64,000 nucleotides of DNA from the NCBI GenBank assembly GCA_963678705.1, contig OY783216.1, positions 11,718,001 to 11,782,000 of the forward strand. The letters run 5' to 3'. The notes under the pieces were generated by a model, which did no database searches, was not told the origin of the DNA, and worked only from the letters and a program-made list of their open reading frames with translations. The translations under genes were made by a program, and so were the position numbers. How positions within the stretch are numbered: position 1 is the stretch's first letter; each line of letters begins with the position of its first letter. Shown piece after piece: positions 10,227-20,926 of the stretch. The DNA is from Panorpa germanica (lineage: Eukaryota > Arthropoda > Insecta > Mecoptera > Panorpidae).

Positions 10227-12899
10227 TTAACAAGAGGTTAATTTAAGATTGCTCTTGTGGGTTTTAATTATATCACCTTCACTATGTTGGATACTAACAT
10301 TATCTTTAGGATGTATTTCAACTAGTTTATATGGCCCTGTAAATCTACAAGAACTTTTATTGGCTCTTTCCTTGCTTTTTAAGTAAACTGTTTGGCCTAC
10401 AGAGAACCTATCTGGTTTAATGTTTTTGTCAAAATATTCTTTAGACTTTTCTTTACTCGTCTCCTGTTTTAGTTTAATTTGATCGTAAATGTAATGTATC
10501 TTATCTCTATGATCATTCATAAAAGTTGTATACAAAGTTTTCTGAAAATCTAATTCATTTGCACTTTTGAGGTTAGTGTGCCCTAATAGTAAATCTATTG
10601 GGGTATAGCCAGTGGCTGTACTAATAGAATTATTATAAGTAATTATTGCCTGTCTAAGATAATTAGTTAGACGATTAACCTGTAATTCGTTGACACCAAT
10701 TCTTATTATATCGGCTAGTGTGGAATGAAATCTTTCCAACGTTCCGTTTGATTGTGGATGTGCCACAGAACTATTTGTAATTGTAAAATTATACATAGCG
10801 GCTAAATCGTAAAAATGTTCATTTTTGAACTCATTACCCTGATCGCAATGGATACGTTGCGGAATACCGTAATGCTGGAAAAAGATCATCAATTTCTTAC
10901 AGACTTCTAAAGCGGTTTTGTTTGGTAATATATATGCCTGAGCTAATTTACTAAACTCATCTATTATGGTTAGCATTATAGTGTCTTTAATTGTTAATAA
11001 ATCTATATTGATTCGGGCGAAGGGTCTGTTTAAAGTTTCCGTAATGGTCATAGGGACAGACTGATTTTGTCTACTGGTTTTATTTCGTTGACAAATATCA
11101 CATTTGGATATTGTGATTTCGATATCCTTTTTCATGCCCAACCAATAATATTGATTACGGAGTTTATTATAAGTTTCTGTGATACCTCTATGGTTGTTTA
11201 GTTTGCTAGTGTGATAGTTCAATATGATTTGTGATCTATCCACAATTAGAGGTTCTATTATACAATTACTACAGATGACGAAGTTTAACTTATTGTTATA
11301 TTTATTTGTTAGTATTCTAGGGAGGGACAAATGTCTAATTTTTGATATATATTGAACTTCAGTGGGATTTTTAATGTCAGTATAGTCAGGTAATAAATTA
11401 TACAATTCTAACTCATTTAACTTGTAAATGTGTTTAGGAGATTTGATTATTATTATGTTCTTATCATAATTTTTATTCTGCTGATTTAATTCCAGCTCTT
11501 TTAAAATTTCGTTAGTTATTTCGTTCTTATCTTCGAAATAATCTATTATGATAAGATTTTTATGCTTACGAAAATTAACGTAATCATTAGACTCCTTGAA
11601 TATATCATAATTTATTTTACCCTTTTGAAGTTTCATTAGTAATTTGTCATTTGTGTCATTGTCTTCGTCAGCTGAACTATCCGAAATAATGATAGGTTCC
11701 GATTCATTACAAATTTGTTTATTAGGGTTAATTGCTTCGTCTAGAGTGTTAACCGGTAATCTGCTTAAACCGTCGGCATTTGTATTGCTGCTACCCTTTT
11801 TATAAACTATTTCGTAGTCGTATTCAGCAAGTTTTAAACGCCATCTCATTAACCTAGAGCCAGGATCTTTTATAGAGAATAACCAGGTTAGGGGTTGGTG
11901 GTCTGTGATAATTTTAAATTTTCTGCCATATACGTAATGTCTATACATTTTAATGGACCAAACTATTGCTAATAATTCTTTTTCAATAGTAGAATAATTT
12001 ATTTCCGCGCCGTTTAATGTTCTAGATGCGTATGAGACTGGTAGATCATTACCATTATAATTCTGTGATAAAATACCACCAATCGCATAATTACTTGCAT
12101 CTGTAGTTATAGTGAACGGTTGACTAAATACGGGGTATTGCAGTATGGGTGAGCTAGTTAGATGATTTTTACATTCCTCTATACTAGTTATACAATCATT
12201 ATTAATTTCAAATTTAACATTTTTCTTTAATAATTTAGTTAAAGGCTTAGTGATCTTTGCGAAATTATTAATAAATTTTCTATAATAACCTACTAGTCCT
12301 AAAAAGGATTTAACATCTTTAGTGGTTTTAATTTGATGAGGTTGTATATTTTTTACTGCTTCTACTTTCTTCGGATCTGGCTTTACGCCTTCCTTAGTAA
12401 TTATATGCCCTAAATAAGCAACTTCTGTTTTAAGAAATTCGCATTTATCAGGTTGCAATTTGAAGTTAGCTAATCTTAATTTTTCAAAAACACGTCTGAG
12501 TTTAACTTCGTGTTCTTGTAAACTAGTTGAATAAATAATTATATCATCTAGGTATACCATGCATTGGTCAGGTGTTAAACCGGATAATATGTTATTCATG
12601 ACTCTTTGGAAGGTAGCGGGTGCATTTTTCAACCCGAATGGCATTCTATTAAATGAGAAGTGTCCATCTTCCGTGGAGAAAGCCGTCTTATCTATATCCT
12701 GTTGTTCCATCTCAATTTGGTGGAACCCTGATGCTAGATCTAAGAGTGTGAAGTATTGACTTTTGCCTAATTTATCTAGAATATTAGAAATTAAGGGTAA
12801 CGGGTATTCGTCTCCAATGGTAACCTCATTTAATTTCCTATAATCAATAACCATTCGCCATTTGGCTTTGCCTGATTTGTCTAACTTTTTTGGAACGAC
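10227..12899 (-). CDS. pol: Pol polyprotein downstream of amber stop: RT, RNase H, integrase
   Basis: This continues the upstream Pol half in the same frame, after the TAG at 12902-12900; the first ATG is at 12854 (875 residues from there). Numbering from that Met: RT motifs LDLASGFHQ (~39-47), MPFG (71-74) and YLDD at 101-104. RNase H has TTDAS (249-253), TDHQPLTW and D360. Integrase has an H547/H554/C584/C587 zinc-binding site and the catalytic triad D617, D670, E706, a DD35E spacing. A GPY-type module (FTGPYKLVEI) lies near the C-terminus. RNase H before integrase is the Ty3/gypsy order. The linker at ~370-500 is acidic and Asn/Ile-rich. Translation of this half would need readthrough, so in this copy it is likely silent. 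Confidence 0.92.
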   Translation of the reverse strand, partial: VVPKKLDKSGKAKWRMVIDYRKLNEVTIGDEYPLPLISNILDKLGKSQYFTLLDLASGFHQIEMEQQDIDKTAFSTEDGHFSFNRMPFGLKNAPATFQRVMNNILSGLTPDQCMVYLDDIIIYSTSLQEHEVKLRRVFEKLRLANFKLQPDKCEFLKTEVAYLGHIITKEGVKPDPKKVEAVKNIQPHQIKTTKDVKSFLGLVGYYRKFINNFAKITKPLTKLLKKNVKFEINNDCITSIEECKNHLTSSPILQYPVFSQPFTITTDASNYAIGGILSQNYNGNDLPVSYASRTLNGAEINYSTIEKELLAIVWSIKMYRHYVYGRKFKIITDHQPLTWLFSIKDPGSRLMRWRLKLAEYDYEIVYKKGSSNTNADGLSRLPVNTLDEAINPNKQICNESEPIIISDSSADEDNDTNDKLLMKLQKGKINYDIFKESNDYVNFRKHKNLIIIDYFEDKNEITNEILKELELNQQNKNYDKNIIIIKSPKHIYKLNELELYNLLPDYTDIKNPTEVQYISKIRHLSLPRILTNKYNNKLNFVICSNCIIEPLIVDRSQIILNYHTSKLNNHRGITETYNKLRNQYYWLGMKKDIEITISKCDICQRNKTSRQNQSVPMTITETLNRPFARINIDLLTIKDTIMLTIIDEFSKLAQAYILPNKTALEVCKKLMIFFQHYGIPQRIHCDQGNEFKNEHFYDLAAMYNFTITNSSVAHPQSNGTLERFHSTLADIIRIGVNELQVNRLTNYLRQAIITYNNSISTATGYTPIDLLLGHTNLKSANELDFQKTLYTTFMNDHRDKIHYIYDQIKLKQETSKEKSKEYFDKNIKPDRFSVGQTVYLKSKERANKSSCRFTGPYKLVEIHPKDNVSIQHSEGDIIKTHKSNLKLTSC

Positions 12900-12902
12900 C
12901 TA
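12900..12902 (-). other. In-frame amber stop inside RT
   Basis: The codon TAG follows SPWSSPV and precedes VVPKK. Ty3/gypsy reverse transcriptases usually have Trp at this place in the motif. Upstream (from 14297) and downstream (to 10230) the frame is otherwise open and the phase is unchanged, so this is a single nonsense position and not a frameshift. Confidence 0.88.
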
Positions 12903-14297
12903 TACAGGTGAAGACCAAGGACTATCTGAATGTTGTATTATTTCTTGGGCTAGAAGTTTGTCAATTTGTGATTTTACTTCAGCACGATGGATTTGTGGAT
13001 ATCTATACGACTTTGTACATATGGGATTATTATTAGTGACTGTTATTTTGTGCTTTATTTTATTTGTAAAGCTTAAATTGTCACCTTCTAAGAAGAATAT
13101 ATCACTGTATTCGTGAATTAAACTTTGTGTAACTAAAAATTCTTCTTTATTTAAATGGTCTAACTGAACACTATCATTCAGTTTATCCATTCTTGAATTA
13201 AAATTATTTTCATAGTTTCTAAAATTAAAGATTTCAAACATATTATCTAGTGACGGACTACTCAAATTTTCAGTAGACGGACACGTATTTATATTGTTTA
13301 AATTATCTTGGTTTATATTAGAATCAGTTTTTCCCTTTAAATTAAAATTTTCAAACACTCCCTTATTCATTGTACTCAAATTATCAGTACCTGAACATGT
13401 GGTAGTGTTGTTTGAATTAGTTATGTTAGGGTTAATTTCCTTAACATTAAAAATTTCAAACGAATCACTCAGCAATACCGATAACCTCAAATTATCAGGT
13501 TCCAGGTATACAGGTGTATCATTTGTATTTATTACTTTAGTTTTGAATTGATTATTTTCAATCTTTACTAAAGCATTAGGTATTATTATACCCTTATTAT
13601 TATAGCGTTCCATATGATAATCGCCATTTATTTTATTGATGTGAAATGTAACAATTTGTTCACATCTGGGAATTAATGTAATATTTACTGATTCTTTAGT
13701 AATTAACCCTACTGGGTTATCCAAATTAAAAGACAAATTAAATTTTTTGTCTTTGGCTTCCAATATTTTCATTGGTAAGTCCACTTTAGCATGGATCTTA
13801 TTTAAAAAGTCCATACCTAATAATCCATCGTATTTTGAACTAAAATCACATATATAAAAGGTTATAGGTTCTTTAAATTCTGGTAGAGAAAGGTCGATTG
13901 ACCTATTGACAACACGAGTTGAATTCAATGCTATTAGGGTTACTTTTACTGTTCGTATGCTATTTAAATTCACACGTAAAGCAGTTAATAAACCGTTATT
14001 GACTAAGGAGCATTTGCTGCCTGTATCAATTAAAAATTTAGCATTCCATTCTTTAATGTATAAATAAGGCAACTCATTATCGTTGTTTAGATTAACGTCG
14101 GAACTTAGCATTTCAAATGTTATTTTCTTATTGTTAGATTTTAAATTTCTACCCTTCTTAGATACTCTATTTGATTTTAGTTTGGTGGGATTATTAGTAT
14201 ATATATTTTTATTTAATGTCTCTAATTCATTTGGGGAGGCTCCTGAGACAAGGAGTCCTCCTCCAGACAGTTTAAATGATGGCTGTCTTGAGACTTG
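12900..14297 (-). CDS. pol: Pol polyprotein upstream of amber stop: protease and RT N-terminus
   Basis: The frame opens after a TAA at 14300-14298 and overlaps Gag by about 75 nt in the -1 frame. Translation is expected to enter by slippage at 14276-14270; the first internal ATG is at 14111. Residues counted from that Met include an aspartic protease with FLIDTGSKCSLV (~30-41), the flap region GLLGMDFL, and the start of RT with the primer-grip-proximal IDKLLAQEIIQHSDSPWSS. A central ~100-residue Asn/Asp-rich segment holds two similar blocks (CSGTDNLSTMN and CPSTENLSSPS, each followed by FEIFNF or FENFNL), suggesting a small internal duplication. The half ends at the amber codon, which would give a truncated product. 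Confidence 0.88.
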   Translation of the reverse strand, partial: QVSRQPSFKLSGGGLLVSGASPNELETLNKNIYTNNPTKLKSNRVSKKGRNLKSNNKKITFEMLSSDVNLNNDNELPYLYIKEWNAKFLIDTGSKCSLVNNGLLTALRVNLNSIRTVKVTLIALNSTRVVNRSIDLSLPEFKEPITFYICDFSSKYDGLLGMDFLNKIHAKVDLPMKILEAKDKKFNLSFNLDNPVGLITKESVNITLIPRCEQIVTFHINKINGDYHMERYNNKGIIIPNALVKIENNQFKTKVINTNDTPVYLEPDNLRLSVLLSDSFEIFNVKEINPNITNSNNTTTCSGTDNLSTMNKGVFENFNLKGKTDSNINQDNLNNINTCPSTENLSSPSLDNMFEIFNFRNYENNFNSRMDKLNDSVQLDHLNKEEFLVTQSLIHEYSDIFFLEGDNLSFTNKIKHKITVTNNNPICTKSYRYPQIHRAEVKSQIDKLLAQEIIQHSDSPWSSPV

Positions 14298-15235
14298 TTA
14301 ACTTTATTTATTTTTGCAAAACAGCTATCTTCCAAGTGTCCTAATTTTCGACAAAAGGTACATATTTTGCTATTTCTGCTCTGACCAGAGGTGCTAGTAT
14401 TATTGTTTACTAAATGAACACTATTTTGTGTACCGTAACTATTACTATTGCTAAATCTCTGCCCAGTACTACCACCAATCCTACAATTATTTGTATGATG
14501 ATTTGTTTTTTTACAACGTTTGCAAAACAGTTTTGATTCTTGGATATTATCTTTAGACAAGGGGAAATTATCCCGAGATGCTGGGAAATTACTATTAATA
14601 TGTTGGTGTAAAACGCTACGCGTATATGTGATATTTTCTTCGTCCATAATATAATTCAACGCGTCCGGGATGGATAATGGATTTTTAATCCGGACATAGG
14701 TTCCCAGAGGTTCATTAAGACCGGCTAAGAATGTTTTAAGTGCCGTGCCTTTTACAATACCGCGTTGTACTTGCTTAATAGCGTCGGAATTCTTAGTAGC
14801 TAAAATACTTTCGCAAACGGAAGATTGTATTTTCATGATGCGGTTGCCAAATTCGCGAGGTGTTTCGTTTCTCTTTTGTGTAGAAATTACCAGATCTCTG
14901 TGCAGACTTTCAAAGTCTCTTTGATCTGAATAATTAATACTCAAATGATCGCGAATCTCTTGCCACGTATTTAAATTTAGTGAATTTATATCGCTTTTAG
15001 CATTTCCTTTTATTTTATTATTTATACTTTGCAAGATTAACTTGTTTTGGAAACAATCGATGTTATTTTCATCGTAAAATTCATCATATATCAAATCACA
15101 TGCATTTAAAAATTGATTTAACTCGCTCTGCTTACCGTCATATTCAGGTATTGAGCTCAGGTATATAGGATTTAGGGTAGTGGTTTTTTGTTGGACTAAT
15201 TCCGTAGAGGTAGTTGATGTTGTTGGGAGTGACAT
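14222..15235 (-). CDS. gag: Gag with two CCHC zinc knuckles
   Basis: The protein has 337 residues. The N-terminal two thirds resemble a retrotransposon capsid (PEYDGKQSELNQFLNACDL, DQRDFESLHRDL, ETPREFGNRI). Two nucleocapsid zinc knuckles of the CX2CX4HX4C type follow: CKRCKKTNHHTNNC (~235-248) and CTFCRKLGHLEDSC (~291-304). These would bind genomic RNA during packaging. The slippery heptamer lies 15 codons before the stop. The first ATG lies 353 nt from the LTR. Intact. Confidence 0.93.
   Translation of the reverse strand: MSLPTTSTTSTELVQQKTTTLNPIYLSSIPEYDGKQSELNQFLNACDLIYDEFYDENNIDCFQNKLILQSINNKIKGNAKSDINSLNLNTWQEIRDHLSINYSDQRDFESLHRDLVISTQKRNETPREFGNRIMKIQSSVCESILATKNSDAIKQVQRGIVKGTALKTFLAGLNEPLGTYVRIKNPLSIPDALNYIMDEENITYTRSVLHQHINSNFPASRDNFPLSKDNIQESKLFCKRCKKTNHHTNNCRIGGSTGQRFSNSNSYGTQNSVHLVNNNTSTSGQSRNSKICTFCRKLGHLEDSCFAKINKVNKSQDSHHLNCLEEDSLSQEPPQMN
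14235..14276 (-). promoter_or_regulatory. Programmed -1 frameshift signal: TTTAAAC plus bulged stem
   Basis: Minus-strand TTTAAAC (14276-14270) sits in the Gag frame as T TTA AAC. After a 5-nt spacer, GGAGG (14264-14260) and CTCCT (14255-14251), separated by a 4-nt bulge, pair with AGGAG (14244-14240) and CCTCC (14239-14235). This gives 10 pairs closed by a 6-nt loop. Pol is in the -1 frame, as required. Function is inferred from heptamer, spacing and frame. Confidence 0.82.
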
Positions 15236-15571
15236 TTTGGATTACACAAGTGAGAACAGGAAATAAACTTATTATTTGTTTTTGACTTACAGCGAGAGTA
15301 TTATCTTCATCTGCGTACTGGTCCTTGTTGCTCGTATGCCGCAATTACACGTGCAAATACTTTTACTTTATGCACTTTTATAGGTACTGTTTAAATTGTT
15401 CACAATGTTTTTAACACCGTAAATACTTTTCAGGAACACACACAGTACACTTAGTTTAAGTTTGTGAAATATCTTTGTTTTATTATAACTTAATTTTGAC
15501 TTTATTAAGTTAGTATTGGCTCGGAAAATGGTTTTCCCGAATTTCACACACCTTACAATAGTTTTATATAT
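15236..15571 (-). other. Untranslated leader of the second gypsy element
   Basis: This lies between the primer-binding site and the Gag ATG. A 66-codon frame (15344-15144) overlaps the Gag start in another frame and shows no motif. No gene is supported. Confidence 0.6.
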
Positions 15572-15588
15572 CCTACCGACTGCGCCAC
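15572..15588 (-). other. Primer-binding site, tRNA-Ser type
   Basis: Minus-strand TGGCGCAGTCGGTAGGA directly follows the 5' LTR. Its complement ends CGACTGC-G-CCA, which would pair with a GCAGTCG acceptor stem, that of insect tRNA-Ser. The 297/17.6 group of gypsy elements is known to use a tRNA-Ser primer. Confidence 0.82.
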
Positions 15589-16173
15589 TGTTACGTTTTG
15601 CCGAACAGACTTATTGAATTTTCTTAAAGTTTGGTATTTCGTTTAGAGCTTGTAAGTTAGTTTAGTTTTTCTATTGCAGGATAATAAAACAAATATTATT
15701 AATATACTTTAACTTTATTGATATATAAAAGTTCTACTAGAATTAGTGATTCACATTAAGTTATAAAAAGTAATTTAACCAACAATTAGTCTATCGATTA
15801 TTCAGTGTTAATAGTTTAAAGGATAGACTGTGAATGATCTTCAGTACAAGATTTTCTTATAGGTAACTTTAGTGTGTGAGACAAAACATGTTCTGACTTG
15901 TTCATCTAGCTCTTGTTATCTCAAGTACCAAGGGTTGATTTAAAAGATACAGGCCCACACATCTAGCTGGGAATGTCTACATAAGTCAGTTCTCACATAT
16001 GAAATTATTAGGCTAATTTGAACACTTGACTTATCAGTAGATAAGTGCTTTGAGAACTTAAACCTACAATTAATACTTTGCAGATTTATTAGGGTACTCA
16101 ACATTGCAGATCTATTAGTATACTCATGTAAAAATCATACTCTTCTAGCTTTAAATATATCCAGGATATAACA
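15589..16173 (-). repeat. 5' LTR of the second gypsy element
   Basis: The LTR is 585 bp and about 99.3% identical by eye to the one at 7351-7935, with the same TG...CA ends. The CGAG duplication follows at 16174. Confidence 0.95.
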
Positions 16174-16177
16174 CGAG
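16174..16177. repeat. Target-site duplication CGAG, right copy
   Basis: This copy matches CGAG at 7347-7350. The satellite monomer continues from here as CGAGTATAAACTAAT. Confidence 0.93.
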
Positions 16178-16491
16178 TATAAACTAATTTTTATGTATTA
16201 ATATTATTTATAGTTAATGTTATTTGACTTACTTGATAGTGAGCTGCAACCTTTTGTTTTCTGTATATTTGTAGTGTTTATATGAGGTCTTCCTTATATA
16301 GGTCTACAGATTTCTTGAATTTCTCAACCAGTTGATGTTTTAGCACTAACACTAACCTAATTATTATCAATTTCTTTATCTATCGCACTTATTATTGTTT
16401 TTTCTCAAAAACGACAAAGTTACAGTTTTGAGGTTATTTTCATAAGACCGCGTGTACGCGTCATATATATATATATATTTATTTATATATT

Positions 16492-19400
16492 TCAACACCG
16501 GTTTCTAACTGTCAAACATTTTTAAAAACACTTATTTTAGAGTATATTAGCACAATATTAAAATAAACTTAAATACATTTCGTTAGAAGAAGTATTTATA
16601 TAATATATTTAATTTTATTCTGTAATTAATTTCTCGCTTTTAATTACTTTTTTCACCTAAAGTAGCAGATGCCGATCGAACACACACACAGTAGATAGGT
16701 ACCACTTGTGTTGCAATTTAAAATTAACGTCTTTGTTAACCAATATGTAGTTCTTCCTTTTCCTGTTAAGTACCATCTGTCTTGCCAAAGGCAAGGATCA
16801 TCATCTTTGTTTTACTTGAAGATATAGCCATTTTGTGTAGCTTCAAGAAACTACACATTTTATCAAAACATACGTTTACACAACCTTTTGAGTAAGAAAC
16901 ACAGTCCTCGTCGAATACTATGTTCCAGAGTTAAGGACAACCATTAGATAGTTGCCTCTTTTTATGGAACGGTAATCGGTTTGTAAAATTAATGTTTAAC
17001 AATAAATATAGTTCTTCATAGTGCAGTAGACGTTCCTAGAGATTTTTGCCGGCCTAATTCTTCGAAGGGCACTTGGCCACCAGACATTATTAAAGGCACC
17101 CTGGAATTTCTATAAATTCTATATAGTATTATAATATGCGACAAGTTATGTTTTTTTTTTTGTTATCTTGGTATAGTGTGATTGTTCATGAACAATCAGT
17201 CACAATTTTCAAGAAAACCATATATATTGTTTACTTATAACAATTAGTACACTCTCTTTATTATTTGAAACTCGCTTTTATACGAGTATAAACTAATTTT
17301 TATGTATTAATATTATTTATAGTTAATGTTATTTGACTTACTTGATAGTGAGCTGCAACCTTTTGTTTTCCGTATATTTGTAGTGTTTATATAAGGTCTT
17401 CCTTATATTGGTCTACAGATTTCTTGAATTTCTCAACCAGTTAATGTTTTAGCTCTAACACTAACCTAATTATTAACAATTTCTTTATCTATCGCACTCA
17501 TTATTGTTTTATCTCAAAAACGACAAAGTTACAGTTTTGAGGTTATTTTCATAAGACCGCGTGTACGCGTCATATATATATATATATTTAGTTATATTTT
17601 TCAACACTGATTTCTAACTGTCAAACATTTTTAAAAACACTTATTTTAGAGTATATTAGCACAATAATAAAATAAACTTAAATACATTTCGTTAGAAGAA
17701 GTATTTATATAATATATTTAATTATTTTTCGTAATTAATTTCTCTCTTTTAATCATTTTTTTCACCTAAAGTAGCAGATGTTGATTAAACACACACACAG
17801 TAGATAGGTACTACTTGTGTTGCAATTCAAAATTAACGTCTTTGTTAACCAATATGTAGTTCTTCCTTTTTCTGTTAAGTACCATCTGTCTTGCCAAAGG
17901 CAAGGATCATCACCTTTGTTTTACTTGAAGATATAGCCATTTTGTGTAGCTTCAAGAAACTACACATTTTATCAAAACATACGTTTACACAACCTTTTGA
18001 GTAAGAAACACAGTCCTCGTCGAATACCATGTTCCAGAGTTAAGGACAACCATTAGATAGTTGCCTCTTTTTATGGAACGGTAATCGGTTTGTAAAATTA
18101 TTGTTTAATAATGAATATAGTTCTCCATAGTGCAGTAGACGTTCCTAGAGATTTTTGCCGGCCTAATTCTTCGAAGGGCACTTGGCCACCAGACATTATT
18201 AAAGGCACCCTGGAATTTCTATAAATTCTATATAGTAATATAATATGAGACAAGTTATGTTTTTTTTTTGTTATCTTGGTATAGTGTGATTGTTCATGAA
18301 CAATCAGTCACAATTTTCAAGAAAACCATATATATTGATTACTTATAACAATTAATACACTCTCTTTATTATTTGAAACTCGCTTTTATACGAGTATAAA
18401 CTAATTTTTATGTATTAATAAAATTTATAGTTAATGTTATTTGACTTACTTGATAGTGAGCTGCAACCTTTTGTTTTCCGTATATTTGTAGTGTTTATAT
18501 GAGGTCTTCCTTATATTGGTCTACAGATTTCTTGAATTTCTCAATTAGTTGATGTTTTAGCAATAACACTAACCTAATTATTATCAATTTCTTTATCTAT
18601 CGCACTTATTATTGTTTTATCTCAAAAACGACAAAGTTACAGTTTTGAGGTTATTTTCATAAGACCGCGTGTACGCGTCATATATATATATTTATTTATT
18701 TATATATTTCAACACCGGTTTCTAACTGTCAAACATTTTTAAAAACACTTATTTTAGAGTATATTAGCACAATATTAAAATAAACTTAAATACATTTCGT
18801 TAGAAGAAGTATTTATATAATATATTTAATTTTATTCTGTAATTAATTTCTCGCTTTTAATTACTTTTTTCACCTAAAGTAGCAGATGCCGATCGAACAC
18901 ACACACAGTAGATAGGTACCACTTGTGTTGCAATTTAAAATTAACGTCTTTGTTAACCAATATGTAGTTCTTCCTTTTTCTGTTAAGTACCATCTGTCTT
19001 GCCAAAGGCAAGGATCATCATCTTTGTTTTACCTAAAGATATAGCCATTTTGTGTAGCTTCAAGAAACTACACATTTTATCAAAACATACGTTTACACAA
19101 CCTTTCGAGTAAGAAACACAGTCCTCGTCGAATACTATGTTCCAGAGTTAAGGACAACCATTAGATAGTTGCCTCTTTTTATGGAACGGTAATCGGTTTG
19201 TAAAATTAATGTTTAACAATAAATATAGTTCTTCATAGTGCAGTAGACGTTCCTAGAGATTTTTGCCGGCCTAATTCTTCGAAGGGCACTTGGCCACCAG
19301 ACATTATTAAAGGCACCCTGGAATTTCTATAAATTCTATATAGTATTATAATATGCGACAAGTTATGTTTTTTTTTTTGTTATCTTGGTATAGTGTGATT

Positions 19401-20926
19401 GTTCATGAACAATCAGTCACAATTTTCAAGAAAACCATATATATTGTTTACTTATAACAATTAGTACACTCTCTTTATTATTTGAAACTCGCTTTTATAC
19501 GAGTATAAACTAATTTTTATGTATTAATATTATTTATAGTTAATGTTATTTGACTTACTTGATAGTGAGCTGCAACCTTTTGTTTTCCGTATATTTGTAG
19601 TGTTTATATAAGGTCTTCCTTATATTGGTCTACAGATTTCTTGAATTTCTCAACCAGTTAATGTTTTAGCTCTAACACTAACCTAATTATTAACAATTTC
19701 TTTATCTATCGCACTCATTATTGTTTTATCTCAAAAACGACAAAGTTACAGTTTTGAGGTTATTTTCATAAGACCGCGTGTACGCGTCATATATATATAT
19801 ATATTTAGTTATATTTTTCAACACTGATTTCTAACTGTCAAACATTTTTAAAAACACTTATTTTAGAGTATATTAGCACAATAATAAAATAAACTTAAAT
19901 ACATTTCGTTAGAAGAAGTATTTATATAATATATTTAATTATTTTTCGTAATTAATTTCTCTCTTTTAATCATTTTTTTCACCTAAAGTAGCAGATGTTG
20001 ATTAAACACACACACAGTAGATAGGTACTACTTGTGTTGCAATTCAAAATTAACGTCTTTGTTAACCAATATGTAGTTCTTCCTTTTTCTGTTAAGTACC
20101 ATCTGTCTTGCCAAAGGCAAGGATCATCACCTTTGTTTTACTTGAAGATATAGCCATTTTGTGTAGCTTCAAGAAACTACACATTTTATCAAAACATACG
20201 TTTACACAACCTTTTGAGTAAGAAACACAGTCCTCGTCGAATACCATGTTCCAGAGTTAAGGACAACCATTAGATAGTTGCCTCTTTTTATGGAACGGTA
20301 ATCGGTTTGTAAAATTATTGTTTAATAATGAATATAGTTCTCCATAGTGCAGTAGACGTTCCTAGAGATTTTTGCCGGCCTAATTCTTCGAAGGGCACTT
20401 GGCCACCAGACATTATTAAAGGCACCCTGGAATTTCTATAAATTCTATATAGTAATATAATATGAGACAAGTTATGTTTTTTTTTTGTTATCTTGGTATA
20501 GTGTGATTGTTCATGAACAATCAGTCACAATTTTCAAGAAAACCATATATATTGATTACTTATAACAATTAATACACTCTCTTTATTATTTGAAACTCGC
20601 TTTTATACGAGTATAAACTAATTTTTATGTATTAATAAAATTTATAGTTAATGTTATTTGACTTACTTGATAGTGAGCTGCAACCTTTTGTTTTCCGTAT
20701 ATTTGTAGTGTTTATATGAGGTCTTCCTTATATTGGTCTACAGATTTCTTGAATTTCTCAACCAGTTGATGTTTTAGCAATAACACTAACCTAATTATTA
20801 TCAATTTCTTTATCTATCGCACTTATTATTGTTTTATCTCAAAAACGACAAAGTTACAGTTTTGAGGTTATTTTCATAAGACCACGTGTACGCGTCATAT
20901 ATATATATATTTAGTTATATTTTTCA
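16492..20926. repeat. Tandem two-monomer (2.22-kb) higher-order unit
   Basis: Both units share variants absent from most other copies: CAACACCGGTTTC, TTTATTCTGTAATT, TCTCGCTTTTAATTA, CGAATACTATGTTCC, GTTCTTCATAGTGC and, in the second monomer, GCAGATGTTGATTAAAC. The offset is 2217-2218 bp. This implies recent duplication by unequal exchange. Confidence 0.82.

Larger units (their letters stand above)
7351..16173 (-). mobile_element. Complete Ty3/gypsy LTR retrotransposon nested in satellite
   Basis: The element is 8,823 bp and is read on the minus strand. Its parts are the 5' LTR (16173-15589), tRNA-Ser-type primer site, Gag with two zinc knuckles, Pol (protease, RT, RNase H, integrase with GPY module), about 2.3 kb without a coding frame, a polypurine tract, and the 3' LTR (7935-7351). 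The CGAG duplication flanks it. The two 585-bp LTRs differ at about four positions by eye, so insertion is recent. Pol carries a single in-frame amber codon within RT, so this copy probably cannot make full Pol by itself. Confidence 0.96.

Noticed and set aside
15572-15588. A tRNA 3' end (CGACTGCGCCA)
   Set aside because: No tRNA body is next to it; it lies exactly at the LTR boundary and is the primer-binding site.
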